A stretch of 64,000 nt of DNA from Methylococcales bacterium (GCA_028707085.1 JAQTUW010000012.1:18291-82290); one strand, 5' to 3'. Numbered from the stretch's first letter, positions 14,230 to 23,581 are shown. Numbers and translations: made by a program. Notes: generated from the letters alone by a model not told the origin.

Positions 14230-14361
14230 CCGATTTATCCGGGTGGCTTAAGACACTGTTCCGGCGGCGAGCCGCGTAGCATTGCAGAAAGCGCATCCCC
14301 CCACATTTGCGCTATTTTCGTATAGAATCTGTCGTTTTAAGTTAATCTGGAGGAGTGCTGG

Positions 14362-14874
14362 GTGAGTCTTCTAACCATTCTGGAATTTCCCGATAGGCGG
14401 TTACGCACCGTTGCGGCGGAGGTTCATAATGTCGACGCCGGTATCAAAAGTCTGATCGACGACATGCTGGAAACCATGTATGCGGCAAAAGGGGTAGGGC
14501 TGGCCGCTACCCAGGTCAATGTCCACAAGCGAATAATCGTCATGGATGTCAGCGAGGACAAGGACGCCCCCATTTGCCTGATCAACCCGGTCATCATCGA
14601 ACAGGCGGGTGAGGAGGAAACCGAGGAAGGCTGTCTGTCCGTTCCCGGTTTTTTTGAAAAAGTCAGCCGCGCCGAGCAGGTCACGGTGCAGGCCCTGAAC
14701 CGGGAAGGCAAATCTGTGCAATTGATTGCCCAGGGGCTGTTGGCAGTGTGTATCCAGCACGAAATGGATCATCTGCTCGGCAAACTGTTTGTGGATTACC
14801 TGACGGTTTTCAAACGCAACAGAATCAAGGCCAAGCTGGAAAAAATCCATAAGGCGCAAGGCGTCAGGGACTAA
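14362..14874 (+). CDS. def: Peptide deformylase
   Basis: Removes the N-formyl group from nascent proteins, using a bound metal. 170 residues. All three motifs are present: GVGLAATQ (about residue 44), EEGCLSVP with metal ligand Cys91, and [10 protein letters not shown] with ligands His133 and His137 and catalytic Glu134. The start is GTG at 14362, preceded at seven bases by a strong TGGAGGAG ribosome binding site, which decides the start. It is followed after two bases by fmt, the usual pairing. Confidence 0.97.
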   Translation: MSLLTILEFPDRRLRTVAAEVHNVDAGIKSLIDDMLETMYAAKGVGLAATQVNVHKRIIVMDVSEDKDAPICLINPVIIEQAGEEETEEGCLSVPGFFEKVSRAEQVTVQALNREGKSVQLIAQGLLAVCIQHEMDHLLGKLFVDYLTVFKRNRIKAKLEKIHKAQGVRD

Positions 14875-14876
14875 GC

Positions 14877-15803
14877 ATGAAAATTATTTTTGCCGGAACG
14901 CCGGAGTTTGCGGTACCCAGCCTGCAGGCGCTGCTGGATTCGCCGCATCAGGTTTGCGCTGTTTACACCCAGCCCGACCGCCCGGCTGGTCGCGGCCGTA
15001 AACTCGCCGCCAGTCCGGTCAAGGAATTGGCGCTTGCCGCCGGCATTCCGGTCTATCAGCCGGAAAATTTCAGCCAGTCTGCCGATATTGCCGGCATCGC
15101 CAGCCTGAATCCTGACCTGATGGTGGTGATCGCCTACGGCCTGATTCTGCCGCAGGCTGTGCTGGATATTCCCGTGAAGGGCTGCCTCAATGTGCATGGT
15201 TCGCTGCTGCCCCGCTGGCGGGGAGCCGCGCCCATACATAGGGCTGTGATGGCCGGAGACGCCATGACCGGCGTCACCATCATGAAGATGGTCAAAAAAC
15301 TGGATGCCGGCGATATGCTGTATAAAGCCGAATACCCGATAGCGGCGGACGCCACCTCCGGCAGTCTGCACGACATTCTGGCCGAGCTTGGCGCCAGCAG
15401 CCTGCTACAGGTAATCGGCCAAATCGAATGCGGCGAAATGGTGACCGAAGCGCAGGATGAAGCGCAGGTTACCTACGCACACAAACTGGAAAAAAATGAA
15501 GCCCAACTGGACTGGTCGCAGAGTGCGGCGGTGCTGGACAGAAAAATCCGCGGCCTCAATCCCTGGCCTGTGGCCCAGACCCTGTTCAAGGGCGAGATCC
15601 TTAGGATATGGCGCGCGGCGGTGGCGGAGGGTGGCGACACGCTGCCGCCCGGCGTGGTCAGTTGCGCCGGGCAGACGCTGGATGTCGGCGCCGGCCAGGG
15701 TATATTGCGGCTGCTGGAAGTACAGCTTCCCGGCGGCAAACGCATCGCCGCCAAGGATTTTCTGAATGCGCATCAGGCCGACGGCATCGTGCTGGGCTCA
15801 TGA
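14877..15803 (+). CDS. fmt: Methionyl-tRNA formyltransferase
   Basis: Formylates initiator Met-tRNA using 10-formyltetrahydrofolate. 308 residues. The Rossmann-like N-terminal domain starts MKIIFAGTPEFAVPSL and carries the active-site block NVHGSLLPRWRGAAPIHRA (catalytic His107). The C-terminal OB-like tRNA-binding domain begins near residue 205 with RGLNPWPVAQT. It lies directly after def and overlaps rsmB by ATGA. Confidence 0.97.
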   Translation: MKIIFAGTPEFAVPSLQALLDSPHQVCAVYTQPDRPAGRGRKLAASPVKELALAAGIPVYQPENFSQSADIAGIASLNPDLMVVIAYGLILPQAVLDIPVKGCLNVHGSLLPRWRGAAPIHRAVMAGDAMTGVTIMKMVKKLDAGDMLYKAEYPIAADATSGSLHDILAELGASSLLQVIGQIECGEMVTEAQDEAQVTYAHKLEKNEAQLDWSQSAAVLDRKIRGLNPWPVAQTLFKGEILRIWRAAVAEGGDTLPPGVVSCAGQTLDVGAGQGILRLLEVQLPGGKRIAAKDFLNAHQADGIVLGS

Positions 15804-17095
15804 ATTTACGCAACCATGCCGCACAGATTCTGTCGAAAGTCCTGGGCGAAGGGCAATCGCTGACACGGGCGCTGGCCGCCGGGTTTCCCGCGATCCGGGA
15901 AAGCAAGGATCGGGCTTTTGTGCAGGCCTTATGCTACGGCGTGATCAGACAATATTATCAACTGGATTTCATACTGGGCCGGCTGCTTGGCAAACCCATC
16001 AAACAGAAAGACATCGATATCAGGGCGCTATTACTGATTGGTCTGTATCAACTGCAATACATGCGGGTCAAATCCCATGCCGCCGTTTCGGAAACCGTAG
16101 CGGCTTGCAAACACAAGCCCTGGGCCAAAGCCTTGGTCAATGCCGTGTTGCGCCAGTATCTGCGTGATGCGCAAGCCCTGCAGCAGGCCTGCGGCGACGA
16201 TCCGCAGGCCGCCGTCAATCACCCGGACTGGATCGTGGCCCGGCTGAAACAGTGCTGGCCGGAACAGGCGGCGGATTTGCTGGCCGCCAACGACCAGCCG
16301 CCGCCCATGGCCTTACGGGTGAATTTGTTACAGGGTAGCCGCCACGACTATCTGGAATTGCTGAACGAACAGGGCATGGCCGCCCATCCGGCCAAATTCT
16401 GCGAAACTGGTCTGCTGCTGGAGCAGCCTGTCGGCGTTGAGCTATTGCCGGGCTTCGAAACCGGCCGGGTATCCGTACAGGACATCGCCGCGCAACTGGC
16501 GGCCGGACTGCTGGACGCGCAACCCGGCCAGCAGGTGCTGGATCTGTGCGCCGCGCCAGGCGGCAAAACCGCCGCCATTCTGGAAAGCCAGCCTCAATTG
16601 CAGGCGCTGCTGGCCGTTGACGTGGATGAGCAGCGGTTGCGGCGGGTCACGGAAAACCTGTGGCGGCTGCATTTACAGGCCGAAGTGTTGGCGGCGGACG
16701 CCGCTGTGCCGGAAAGCTGGGCGCAAGGCCGCCGCTTTCACAGAATACTGCTGGATGCGCCCTGTTCGGGTTTTGGGGTGATCCGCCGCCACCCGGATAT
16801 TAAAATATTGCGCAGAGACAGCGATATAGCGGCGCTACAGGCCCTGCAAGCCAGGATACTCGACGCAGCCTGGTCATTGCTGTTGCCCGGCGGGGTGCTG
16901 CTTTATGCCACCTGCTCGGTACTGAAGCAGGAAAACGAGGAACAGATAGCCCAATTCCTGGCTCGGCGCGCCGACGCCCTGGAAATACCCATAACCGCCG
17001 GCTGGGGTCAGGCCAGGCCGCATGGCCGGCAGATACTGACCGGCGACAGCGGGATGGATGGATTCTATTATGCCCGACTCGGTAAACAGGCTTAG
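15800..17095 (+). CDS. rsmB: 16S rRNA (cytosine-967 C5)-methyltransferase RsmB
   Basis: S-adenosylmethionine-dependent m5C methyltransferase of 16S rRNA, 431 residues. The N-terminal NusB-like RNA-binding domain (about 1-140) is followed by the SAM-binding motif LDLCAAPGGKTAAILE, then APCSGFGVIRRHPDIK with Cys322 and YATCSVLKQENE with Cys372, the two cysteines used in catalysis and release. The ATG at 15800 sits in an ATGA overlap with fmt and matches the family N-terminus; an upstream extension in this frame is not needed. It overlaps the next gene by 26 bases. Confidence 0.96.
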   Translation: MNLRNHAAQILSKVLGEGQSLTRALAAGFPAIRESKDRAFVQALCYGVIRQYYQLDFILGRLLGKPIKQKDIDIRALLLIGLYQLQYMRVKSHAAVSETVAACKHKPWAKALVNAVLRQYLRDAQALQQACGDDPQAAVNHPDWIVARLKQCWPEQAADLLAANDQPPPMALRVNLLQGSRHDYLELLNEQGMAAHPAKFCETGLLLEQPVGVELLPGFETGRVSVQDIAAQLAAGLLDAQPGQQVLDLCAAPGGKTAAILESQPQLQALLAVDVDEQRLRRVTENLWRLHLQAEVLAADAAVPESWAQGRRFHRILLDAPCSGFGVIRRHPDIKILRRDSDIAALQALQARILDAAWSLLLPGGVLLYATCSVLKQENEEQIAQFLARRADALEIPITAGWGQARPHGRQILTGDSGMDGFYYARLGKQA

Positions 17096-17630
17096 TTTCC
17101 GCTTGCTACTGTGTGTGCTGCTATGGCCGTTGCCGGCGGCGGCCCTGGATTATGCCGCCCGCATCCGCTATGCGGATCTGGTGGAAACCGCCGACGGCTA
17201 CAGCCTTAAAACCGAAATCGCCTACCGGCTTAGCCCCACTGCCCGGGAAGCCCTGCACAAGGGCGTACCGCTGGCCTGGGACGTGAAGGTCGAGATCGAT
17301 CGGGTAGGGCTATTGTGGAACGCCACGGTCTATCGGAAGACGCTGTCCTACAGCCTGCAGTTTCACGCCCTGCTCAATCAATATGAAGTAAAAACCCCCG
17401 GACAGTCGGAAATGTTTCTCAGCCTGGGTACGGCTTTGAATTTCATGGCCCTGCTGCAGGATGAGGTCAATATAGACAACAAGCTGTTGCAACCCGGTCA
17501 GCGCTATCAGCTCAGGCTTAAAACCCGCTTCAACAGGGAACTGTTGCCCATTCCGCTACGGCCTGTCGCCTATCTCGACAGCGAGTGGTTTTTATCCAGT
17601 AACTGGTTTGTATGGCCTATTCAAAAATAA
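17070..17630 (+). CDS. DUF4390 secreted protein
   Basis: Protein of 186 residues with an N-terminal signal peptide (hydrophobic LLLCVLLWPLPAAALD, cleavage near residue 26) and a beta-rich body that resembles DUF4390 proteins. Function unknown. Genes of this family usually lie between rsmB and ntrY in gammaproteobacteria, as here; it overlaps rsmB by 26 bases and ntrY by 19. The start at 17070 was preferred over the in-frame ATG at 17058 because it places the signal peptide normally. A role linked to sensing by the adjacent kinase is possible but only from position. Confidence 0.8.
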   Translation: MPDSVNRLSFRLLLCVLLWPLPAAALDYAARIRYADLVETADGYSLKTEIAYRLSPTAREALHKGVPLAWDVKVEIDRVGLLWNATVYRKTLSYSLQFHALLNQYEVKTPGQSEMFLSLGTALNFMALLQDEVNIDNKLLQPGQRYQLRLKTRFNRELLPIPLRPVAYLDSEWFLSSNWFVWPIQK

Positions 17631-19765
17631 AGCTGCCGGTCAGCCTCTCCATCGTCATCCTGTTCGGCTTCGTCATGCTGTCCCTGCAATTGATGAGTAG
17701 CGCTACCCAGGAGTCCTCGCAACTGGGGGAAATGTATTCCTGGCTGCTGGTCATCAACACCCTGGGTTCCATCATCCTGTTGGGGCTGGTGGCGGTCAAC
17801 GCCTATTCGCTGATCCGGGAACTGAAAAAAAAGGAAGCCGGCTCCAGGCTCACCACCCGGATGGTGTCCTTATTTGTATTGCTGGCCCTGGCCCCGGCGG
17901 CCATCGTGTTCTATTTTTCGGTGCAGTTCCTGCATCAGGGCATCGATAGCTGGTTCAACGTGGAAATAGACCGGGCCATGGACGACGCCCTGGAGCTTAG
18001 CCAGTCCTCGCTGGCGCAACGCATGAACTGGCATATCAAGCAGACCCGGCAGATGGCCGCGCAGTTGCAGGATAAATCGGAAACCCATATCGCCCTGGAA
18101 GTCGGCAATTTATGGAGCGACTCTGGAGCGATGGAAATCTCGGTATTTACCAATCAGGGCCATATTCTGGCTTCCAGCAGCGCCAACCCCAGCGAGATTC
18201 TGCCGCATCTGCCCGACGAACAGGTCTGGCTGCAACTCAAACAGAATCAGGAGTATTTTGCCTACGACCCGGGCGATAACGACGAAATGCTGGTGCGGGT
18301 CATCGTGCCCATCCAGCGCGATCAGAGCCGTTACCTGCAAGTGCTGTATCCGGTGCCGGTGCGGGTGACGGATCTGGCCGATTCCATCGAGTTCGCCTTT
18401 ATCCGCTATCAGGAGATGACTTTTCTGCGCGATTCCCTGAAGACCAGTTTTTCGCTGATTCTGCTGTTGGTGCTGTTGCTCAGCATGCTGGCCTCTATCT
18501 GGGTGGCCTTCATCATTATCCGCAACATCGTGGCCCCGGTTAAGGAGCTGGTAAAAGGCACCCAGGCCGTGGCCAGTGGCGACTATCAGCAGCAACTGCC
18601 GGTCATGAGCCGCGACGAGCTGGGCTTTCTGGTGGAATCCTTCAACCAGATGACTCGGCGCATCGCCCGCTCCCGCGACGAAACCCGCTCCGCCGGCCTG
18701 GAAGTGGAAAATCAGCGCGCCTATCTGGAAACCATACTCGCCAATCTCACAGCCGGCGTTATCAGTTTCGACGCCGCGTTCACTATCCGCACCGCCAATC
18801 AGGCCGCCTATCGCATCCTGCATATTCCAGTCAGCCATTTTGTCGGCCAGACCCTGCTGACGCTGGCGGAGAAACACGCCGAGCTGGCGGAAATGCTGGC
18901 CAGCATCCAGCGCCTGCTGGAAAAGGCCGACGATATCTGGGAGCAACGCATCGTTTTTCTGGGGCCGAACGGCCGCCAGGAACTGCTGTGCCGCGGCACG
19001 CCGCTGTTTCAGCAGAACGGCAGCCGCACCGGCGCGGTGGTGGTGTTCGACGATGTCACCGATCTGATCCAGGCCCAGAAAAACGCGGCCTGGGGCGAAG
19101 TGGCGCGGCGGCTGGCCCATGAAATCAAAAATCCGCTGACCCCTATCCAGTTGTCGGCCGAGCGCCTGCAACACAAGCTTGCCAGGGAGCTGTCCGAAAA
19201 TTCGGCGGAATTTCTGCAACGCGGCACCCGCACCATCGTCCAGCAGGTAGAAGCCATGAAGCGCATGGTGGATGATTTCTCCGAATACGCCCGGCCCTCC
19301 AAGAAACAGGTGGAAGTCATCAATCTCATCGATCTGATTCAGGAAGTGCAGGCGCTTTATACCCCGTCCGGCGTGGTGTTCGGCTCTACGTTTCCTGTCG
19401 GCGCGGTCAATGTGGAAGCCGATCCGGTCAGCCTGCGCCAGGTGCTGCACAATCTGATCAAAAACGCCATGGAAGCCACCAGCGGCCCGTGCCATATCGA
19501 GATAAAAATTACCCGGGTCAGCCGCAACAACGTAGAGTATGTCGAACTGGGCATCTATGACAATGGCAACGGTCTGAACGCTGAACAGATCGAGACCATA
19601 TTTGAGCCCTATGTCACCAGCAAGAACAAGGGCACCGGGCTGGGACTGGCTATCGTCAAGAAGATCGTCGAAGAACATGGCGGCGCGATCTGGGTGGATA
19701 CATCATATAATGGTGGGGCCGGATTTATTCTGCAACTGCCGGTTTTTGAATTTGGAATTGGATAA
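17612..19765 (+). CDS. NtrY-like membrane sensor histidine kinase
   Basis: 717-residue sensor kinase. Two N-terminal membrane segments, a third near residue 85, then a periplasmic loop of about 190 residues and a further segment near residue 285, followed by a HAMP linker (PVKELVKGTQAVASGDYQQQ), a PAS-like region (about 370-480), the HisKA box RRLAHEIKNPLTPIQLSAER with His503, and an ATPase domain with DNGNGL and GTGLGLAIVKKIVEEHGG. This architecture is that of NtrY. It overlaps the DUF4390 gene by 19 bases, and its final base is the A of the next gene's ATG, so kinase and regulator are coupled. Confidence 0.92.
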   Translation: MAYSKIKLPVSLSIVILFGFVMLSLQLMSSATQESSQLGEMYSWLLVINTLGSIILLGLVAVNAYSLIRELKKKEAGSRLTTRMVSLFVLLALAPAAIVFYFSVQFLHQGIDSWFNVEIDRAMDDALELSQSSLAQRMNWHIKQTRQMAAQLQDKSETHIALEVGNLWSDSGAMEISVFTNQGHILASSSANPSEILPHLPDEQVWLQLKQNQEYFAYDPGDNDEMLVRVIVPIQRDQSRYLQVLYPVPVRVTDLADSIEFAFIRYQEMTFLRDSLKTSFSLILLLVLLLSMLASIWVAFIIIRNIVAPVKELVKGTQAVASGDYQQQLPVMSRDELGFLVESFNQMTRRIARSRDETRSAGLEVENQRAYLETILANLTAGVISFDAAFTIRTANQAAYRILHIPVSHFVGQTLLTLAEKHAELAEMLASIQRLLEKADDIWEQRIVFLGPNGRQELLCRGTPLFQQNGSRTGAVVVFDDVTDLIQAQKNAAWGEVARRLAHEIKNPLTPIQLSAERLQHKLARELSENSAEFLQRGTRTIVQQVEAMKRMVDDFSEYARPSKKQVEVINLIDLIQEVQALYTPSGVVFGSTFPVGAVNVEADPVSLRQVLHNLIKNAMEATSGPCHIEIKITRVSRNNVEYVELGIYDNGNGLNAEQIETIFEPYVTSKNKGTGLGLAIVKKIVEEHGGAIWVDTSYNGGAGFILQLPVFEFGIG

Positions 19766-21126
19766 TGAACAAACAAGCGCCTTACATTCTGGTTGTGGAC
19801 GACGAACAGGGCATCCGGCAACTGGTCTCGGAAATTCTGGAAGACGAAGGTTATGAAGTGGCAATGGCCGAGAACGCTGCCGAAGCCCGAAAGCTGAAGC
19901 AGCAGCGTATGCCGCAACTGATCCTGCTGGACATCTGGATGCCGGATAGCGACGGCATCACCCTGCTCCGCGAATGGGTGGCGGAAGACGACGCCCTGTG
20001 CCCGGTGATCATGATGTCCGGCCACGCCTCTGTGGAATCGGCGGTGGAAGCTACCCGGCTGGGCGCGTACGATTTTCTGGAAAAACCGCTGTCGCTGGCC
20101 AAACTGCTGCTGATTGTGGAGCGGGCGCTGGAAACCAGCTCCCTGCAACGTGAAAACGCCGGGCTCAAGCAGCAGTTGATGATAGGTGTCGATCCGGTTG
20201 GTAAAAGCGCGGTCATCGAGCGCACCAAGGACAAGGTCAAGCGCCTGGCGCAGCATGACGCCAGAGTGCTGTTCGTCGGCGAAGCCGGGGTGGGCAAGGA
20301 GATGTTCGCCCGTTATCTGCATAACAATAGCCCGCACCGCGACGGCTCGTTCGTGGATGTTTCGGTCGGCAGTATTTCCCCGGAAAACGCCGCCGTGGAA
20401 TTTTTCGGGCGCGAGGACAATGGTAGAATCTACCGCGGCCTGCTGGAACAGGCGCATCGCGGTACGCTGTTTCTGGGTGAAATTGGCGGCATGGATCCCG
20501 AAACCCAGGCCCGGCTGCTCAGCGCCCTGGAATCCAGCTCCTTTCTCCGCGTCGGCGGCAGCCAGACGGTGCGCGTCGACGTGCGGGTGGTCGCCTCCAC
20601 GCGCATGTCGCTGGATGAGGAAGTCAACCGCGGCCGGTTTCGTCAGGATCTTTATTACCTGCTCAACGTGGTGACCCTGGAAATTCAGCCGCTACGCGAG
20701 CATAGCGAGGATGTGCCGGCGCTGCTGAATTTTTATGCCGACCATTTCTATCTACAGGAAAAGCTGCCGTTCCGGCGCTTTTCCATGGCGGCCCAGAATT
20801 ATCTGCGCAATTACAACTGGCCCGGCAATGTCCGCGAATTGCGCAATCTGGTGCAGCGGTTGATGATACTCGGCGCGGGTGACGATATCGAACTGGACGA
20901 AGTCAAGGTCGCGCTGGGTTCGATTGCCGAGCAACCTAAACTGGGCGTGAATGTGCCGGAGTTTTTTAACCTGCCCCTGAAAGAGGCCAGGGATCATTTT
21001 GAAAAATCCTATCTGGAATACCATTTTGAAAAAGCAGGCGGCAGCGTTGCCAAGCTGGCCTCGGCCATCGGCATGGAGCGCACCCATCTTTACCGCAAGC
21101 TGCATTCGCTGAAGATCAAGTTATAA
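19765..21126 (+). CDS. NtrX-like response regulator with a degenerate AAA+ domain
   Basis: 453-residue partner of the NtrY-like kinase. The receiver has Asp12/Asp13, phosphoacceptor Asp56 (ILLDIWMPDSDG) and KP. The central domain resembles sigma-54 activators and keeps Walker A (GEAGVGKE). It lacks the GAFTGA loop, which should follow FFGRED but is replaced by NGRIYRG. The Walker B site reads GTLFLGEI instead of GTLFLDEI, and the arginine-finger region reads DLYYLLNV instead of DLYYRLNV. The Fis-type helix-turn-helix at the C-terminus (SAIGMERTHLYRKLHSLKI) is intact. I infer a phosphorylation-controlled DNA-binding protein that no longer remodels sigma-54 polymerase. Confidence 0.9.
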   Translation: MNKQAPYILVVDDEQGIRQLVSEILEDEGYEVAMAENAAEARKLKQQRMPQLILLDIWMPDSDGITLLREWVAEDDALCPVIMMSGHASVESAVEATRLGAYDFLEKPLSLAKLLLIVERALETSSLQRENAGLKQQLMIGVDPVGKSAVIERTKDKVKRLAQHDARVLFVGEAGVGKEMFARYLHNNSPHRDGSFVDVSVGSISPENAAVEFFGREDNGRIYRGLLEQAHRGTLFLGEIGGMDPETQARLLSALESSSFLRVGGSQTVRVDVRVVASTRMSLDEEVNRGRFRQDLYYLLNVVTLEIQPLREHSEDVPALLNFYADHFYLQEKLPFRRFSMAAQNYLRNYNWPGNVRELRNLVQRLMILGAGDDIELDEVKVALGSIAEQPKLGVNVPEFFNLPLKEARDHFEKSYLEYHFEKAGGSVAKLASAIGMERTHLYRKLHSLKIKL

Positions 21127-21134
21127 GGCGGCGG

Positions 21135-21170
21135 TCGGCAGGCCAGGGCTGGCTGCCGATGGCTTTAATT
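21135..21170 (+). terminator. Possible terminator after ntrX-like gene
   Basis: An inverted repeat at 21135-21159: TCGGCA and GCCA pair with TGGC and TGCCGA around a GGGC loop with one bulged G. It is followed by a T-rich tract (TTTAATTTT) within ten bases. It lies nine bases after the ntrX-like stop. Confidence 0.5.
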
Positions 21171-21220
21171 TTGTCCATCTGCTCTTTAGCGGCTGAATAG
21201 TTGCAAAAACATAAATAAAT

Positions 21221-21249
21221 TTGAAGTAATTGACATATTTTAGTAAAAT
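21221..21249 (+). promoter_or_regulatory. Sigma-70-type promoter for rplM-rpsI
   Basis: TTGAAG (21221-21226) and TAAAAT (21244-21249) separated by 17 bases, in an A/T-rich stretch about 40 bases before the rplM start. A closer -35 look-alike, TTGACA at 21230, is only eight bases from the -10 and so was not used. Confidence 0.6.
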
Positions 21250-21290
21250 GCCTCTTTTTTACACACAGCCTTAATAGATAAGAAGCAAAG

Positions 21291-21719
21291 ATGAAAACAT
21301 TTAGTGCAAAACCCGCGGAAGTAAAACGCGATTGGTTCGTAATTGATGCAGAAGGCAAGACCCTGGGTCGCCTTGCTACAGAAATTGCACGACGTCTTCG
21401 CGGCAAACATAAACCCGAATACACTCCTCATGTTGATACCGGTGATTACATCATCGTCATCAATGCCGAGAAAGTTGGCGTCACCGGCAACAAAGAAACA
21501 GACAAAATGTACTATCGCCACACCGGCTATGTTGGTAACATGAAATCTGCATCGCTGGGCAAACTCAGACAGACCTTTCCAGACCGCATCATTACCACAG
21601 CCGTGCAGGGCATGCTGCCTAAAAACTCATTAGGTCGCGCCATGTTCAAAAAATTAAAAGTTTACGCAGGTACCGAGCACGGTCATCAGGCTCAGCAACC
21701 CAAAGTTTTAGAATTTTAA
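21291..21719 (+). CDS. rplM: 50S ribosomal protein L13
   Basis: 142 residues, the normal length of bacterial L13. The N-terminus has the typical [19 protein letters not shown], and the core has [15 protein letters not shown] and [33 protein letters not shown] is the conserved C-terminal block. It is preceded by AGAAGCAAAG as ribosome binding site and followed after 15 bases by rpsI, the conserved pair. Codon use is biased towards highly expressed genes compared with neighbours. Confidence 0.98.
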   Translation: MKTFSAKPAEVKRDWFVIDAEGKTLGRLATEIARRLRGKHKPEYTPHVDTGDYIIVINAEKVGVTGNKETDKMYYRHTGYVGNMKSASLGKLRQTFPDRIITTAVQGMLPKNSLGRAMFKKLKVYAGTEHGHQAQQPKVLEF

Positions 21720-21734
21720 GCAGAGATAGTATTT

Positions 21735-22124
21735 ATGGCAGCTCAATATTACGGAACAGGCCGTCGCAAAAGTGCGGTAGCGCGTGTCTACGCCACAGTA
21801 GGCACAGGAAAATTTACTATCAACAAACTGCCTGTGGAGCAATACTTCGGTCGTAAAACCGACGAAATGATTGCGAAACAGCCTTTGGAATTGCTGGGTA
21901 AAACCACCGATTTCGATATCAACATCATCGTCACAGGCGGTGGCCCATCCGGCCAGGCCGGCGCTATCCGCCACGGTCTGACCCGCGCGCTGATGGTTTT
22001 TGACGAAGAACTCAGATCGCCGCTAAGAAAAGCCGGTTACGTTACCCGCGACGCACGCGAAGTGGAACGTAAAAAAGTCGGTCTGCACAAAGCCAGAAAA
22101 CGTCCTCAGTACTCCAAACGTTAA
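21735..22124 (+). CDS. rpsI: 30S ribosomal protein S9
   Basis: 129 residues. It begins [18 protein letters not shown] and ends with the conserved [18 protein letters not shown], the basic tail that reaches the ribosomal P site. It forms an operon with rplM and is closed by a strong rho-independent terminator 22 bases downstream. Confidence 0.98.
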   Translation: MAAQYYGTGRRKSAVARVYATVGTGKFTINKLPVEQYFGRKTDEMIAKQPLELLGKTTDFDINIIVTGGGPSGQAGAIRHGLTRALMVFDEELRSPLRKAGYVTRDAREVERKKVGLHKARKRPQYSKR

Positions 22125-22145
22125 GCGTTCGCTTACCGGGAACGG

Positions 22146-22174
22146 AAAAAAAGCCGCAATTTGCGGCTTTTTTT
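22146..22174 (+). terminator. Rho-independent terminator of rplM-rpsI
   Basis: AAGCCGCAA pairs with TTGCGGCTT around a minimal loop, flanked by an A run and followed by seven T residues. It could also serve the converging yceI transcript, because the A run gives a T run on the other strand. Confidence 0.9.
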
Positions 22175-22209
22175 ATGTCCGGGGCAGAGTAAGCCTGTGC
22201 TTAAAAAAA

Positions 22210-22776
22210 TTACTCCAGAACCGCCTCGACCGGAATGGTAACATTCATATCGTCGCTCACATAAGGCGCATATTTGCCCATGTTAAACTCGGTGCGGCTG
22301 ATCACCGTGCTGGCGTTGGCCCCGCAGGCGTCTTTTTTCAAAACCGGATGCGGCATGCACTGGAATGATTCGACTTTCAGCGTCAGCGGTTTGCTGATGC
22401 CTTTCAACGTCAAAACCCCATCCACCGCAACCAGTTTATCGCCTTCGAATTTCAGTTTGTCGGAACTGAATTTGGCGGTCGGATATTTTGCGGTATCCAG
22501 AAAATCAGGCCCCTGGATATGTTCGTTAAACAGCGGCACGCCAGTATCCACCGAAGTGGTATCGACAGTTACCTCCACCGAACCGGTTTTGGCCTGCCTG
22601 TCGATGACGATTTTGCCGCTGGTCTTGTCGAAGCGACTGGATTGGGTCGAAAAACCGAAATGGCTGTAGGAAAAACGCGGCAAAGTGTGGGAACCCTCGA
22701 TCATATAGGTTTCCGGCGCGGCTAGTGCGCTGCCGGCAAATGCGGCCAGCAAGGGTAAAAGTGCGATAGGTTTCAT
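22210..22776 (-). CDS. YceI-family periplasmic lipocalin-like protein
   Basis: 188 residues. Signal peptide MKPIALLPLLAAFAGSALA, then a beta-barrel domain with the YceI features (SHTLPRFSYSHFGFSTQ near the N-terminus, DFLDTAKYPTAKFSS, LTLKGISKPLTL, RTEFNMGKYAPYVSDDM). Family members bind isoprenoid lipids such as ubiquinone in the periplasm. The start at 22776 has a GGAG site upstream and places the signal peptide correctly. It lies 64 bases after azoR in the same direction, so the two may be co-transcribed under the divergent LysR regulator (inference). Confidence 0.92.
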   Translation of the reverse strand: MKPIALLPLLAAFAGSALAAPETYMIEGSHTLPRFSYSHFGFSTQSSRFDKTSGKIVIDRQAKTGSVEVTVDTTSVDTGVPLFNEHIQGPDFLDTAKYPTAKFSSDKLKFEGDKLVAVDGVLTLKGISKPLTLKVESFQCMPHPVLKKDACGANASTVISRTEFNMGKYAPYVSDDMNVTIPVEAVLE

Positions 22777-22840
22777 GGTAAAACTCCGAGTGTGATTAAA
22801 AAAGTTGTGCTTGTTCCGAGAGCCGCCGAATATGGCGGTT

Positions 22841-23446
22841 TCACGCGGCCAGCAACGCCGCAAGCTGCGAGCGGGCGTTGAGCAGAGCCTGCTGTTTCGT
22901 ATCCTCGCCCATGTTCAGCCCTTCGGCATAAATGAATTCCACCGCTGTTATCCCCAGGAACCCCAGAAAATCCCGCAGAAATGCGCTTTGGGTGTCCAGA
23001 GGCGTACCGGCATACATACCGCCACGGGCGGCGAACACATAGGCTTGTTTGCCGGTTAGCAGCCCTTCCGGGCCGTTTTCGGTGTAACGGAAGGTTATCC
23101 CGGCTCGGGCGATTCGGTCAAAATAGGCTTTCAGTGTCGAAGGAATGCCAAAATTGTATAGCGGCAGGCCGATGACAATAATATCCGCCTGGCGGATTTC
23201 ATCGATCAGCGCGTCCGATTCGGCAATCAGCGCCAGTTGTTCCGGCGTGCGGTGTTCGGCCGGGGTAAAATAGGCCGTAACCCGTCCGGCGTCCAGGTGC
23301 GGCAGTGGCTCGGCCGCCAGATCGCGGACGATGAGCCGCGCATCGGGGTTTTTAAGCCGCCAATGATCGACAAATTCATCGGCAAGCTGGCTGGAATGGC
23401 CGGCAGCGGAAAAAATGCTGGAATTGAGCTGTAGCAAGGTAGTCAT
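22841..23446 (-). CDS. azoR: FMN-dependent NADH-azoreductase / quinone reductase
   Basis: Flavodoxin-fold oxidoreductase, 201 residues, that reduces quinones and azo compounds by two electrons with NADH. The FMN phosphate-binding loop SSIFSAAGHSSQLADEF is at the N-terminus; PLYNFGIPSTLKAYFDRI and the downstream ARGGMY segment match the AzoR family. It is divergently oriented from a LysR-type regulator across 209 bases, a common arrangement for inducible azoR genes. Confidence 0.93.
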   Translation of the reverse strand: MTTLLQLNSSIFSAAGHSSQLADEFVDHWRLKNPDARLIVRDLAAEPLPHLDAGRVTAYFTPAEHRTPEQLALIAESDALIDEIRQADIIVIGLPLYNFGIPSTLKAYFDRIARAGITFRYTENGPEGLLTGKQAYVFAARGGMYAGTPLDTQSAFLRDFLGFLGITAVEFIYAEGLNMGEDTKQQALLNARSQLAALLAA

Positions 23447-23550
23447 GGTGGTCTCCGTGGTGGACTGAATGAAAAGTGGTTACTGTTCGGCGTATTTTAA
23501 AGTTAGTTAAAAAAAACAATAAGTTATGGGATGAAAGGCCTGCCGATAAG

Positions 23551-23581
23551 AACAGCGTATCTTCGTCTTAAATACGCTGTT
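23551..23581. promoter_or_regulatory. Inverted repeat in the azoR-lysR intergenic region
   Basis: AACAGCGTAT (23551-23560) and ATACGCTGTT (23572-23581) form a perfect 10-base inverted repeat with an 11-base spacer. It lies between the divergent azoR and LysR-type genes, where a LysR-family operator is expected. The symmetry and spacing fit a dimer site, but a transcript hairpin is also possible. Confidence 0.5.

Noticed and set aside
21230..21235. TTGACA as the -35 of rplM
   Set aside because: Only eight bases from the -10 TAAAAT; the TTGAAG at 21221 gives the correct 17-base spacing.
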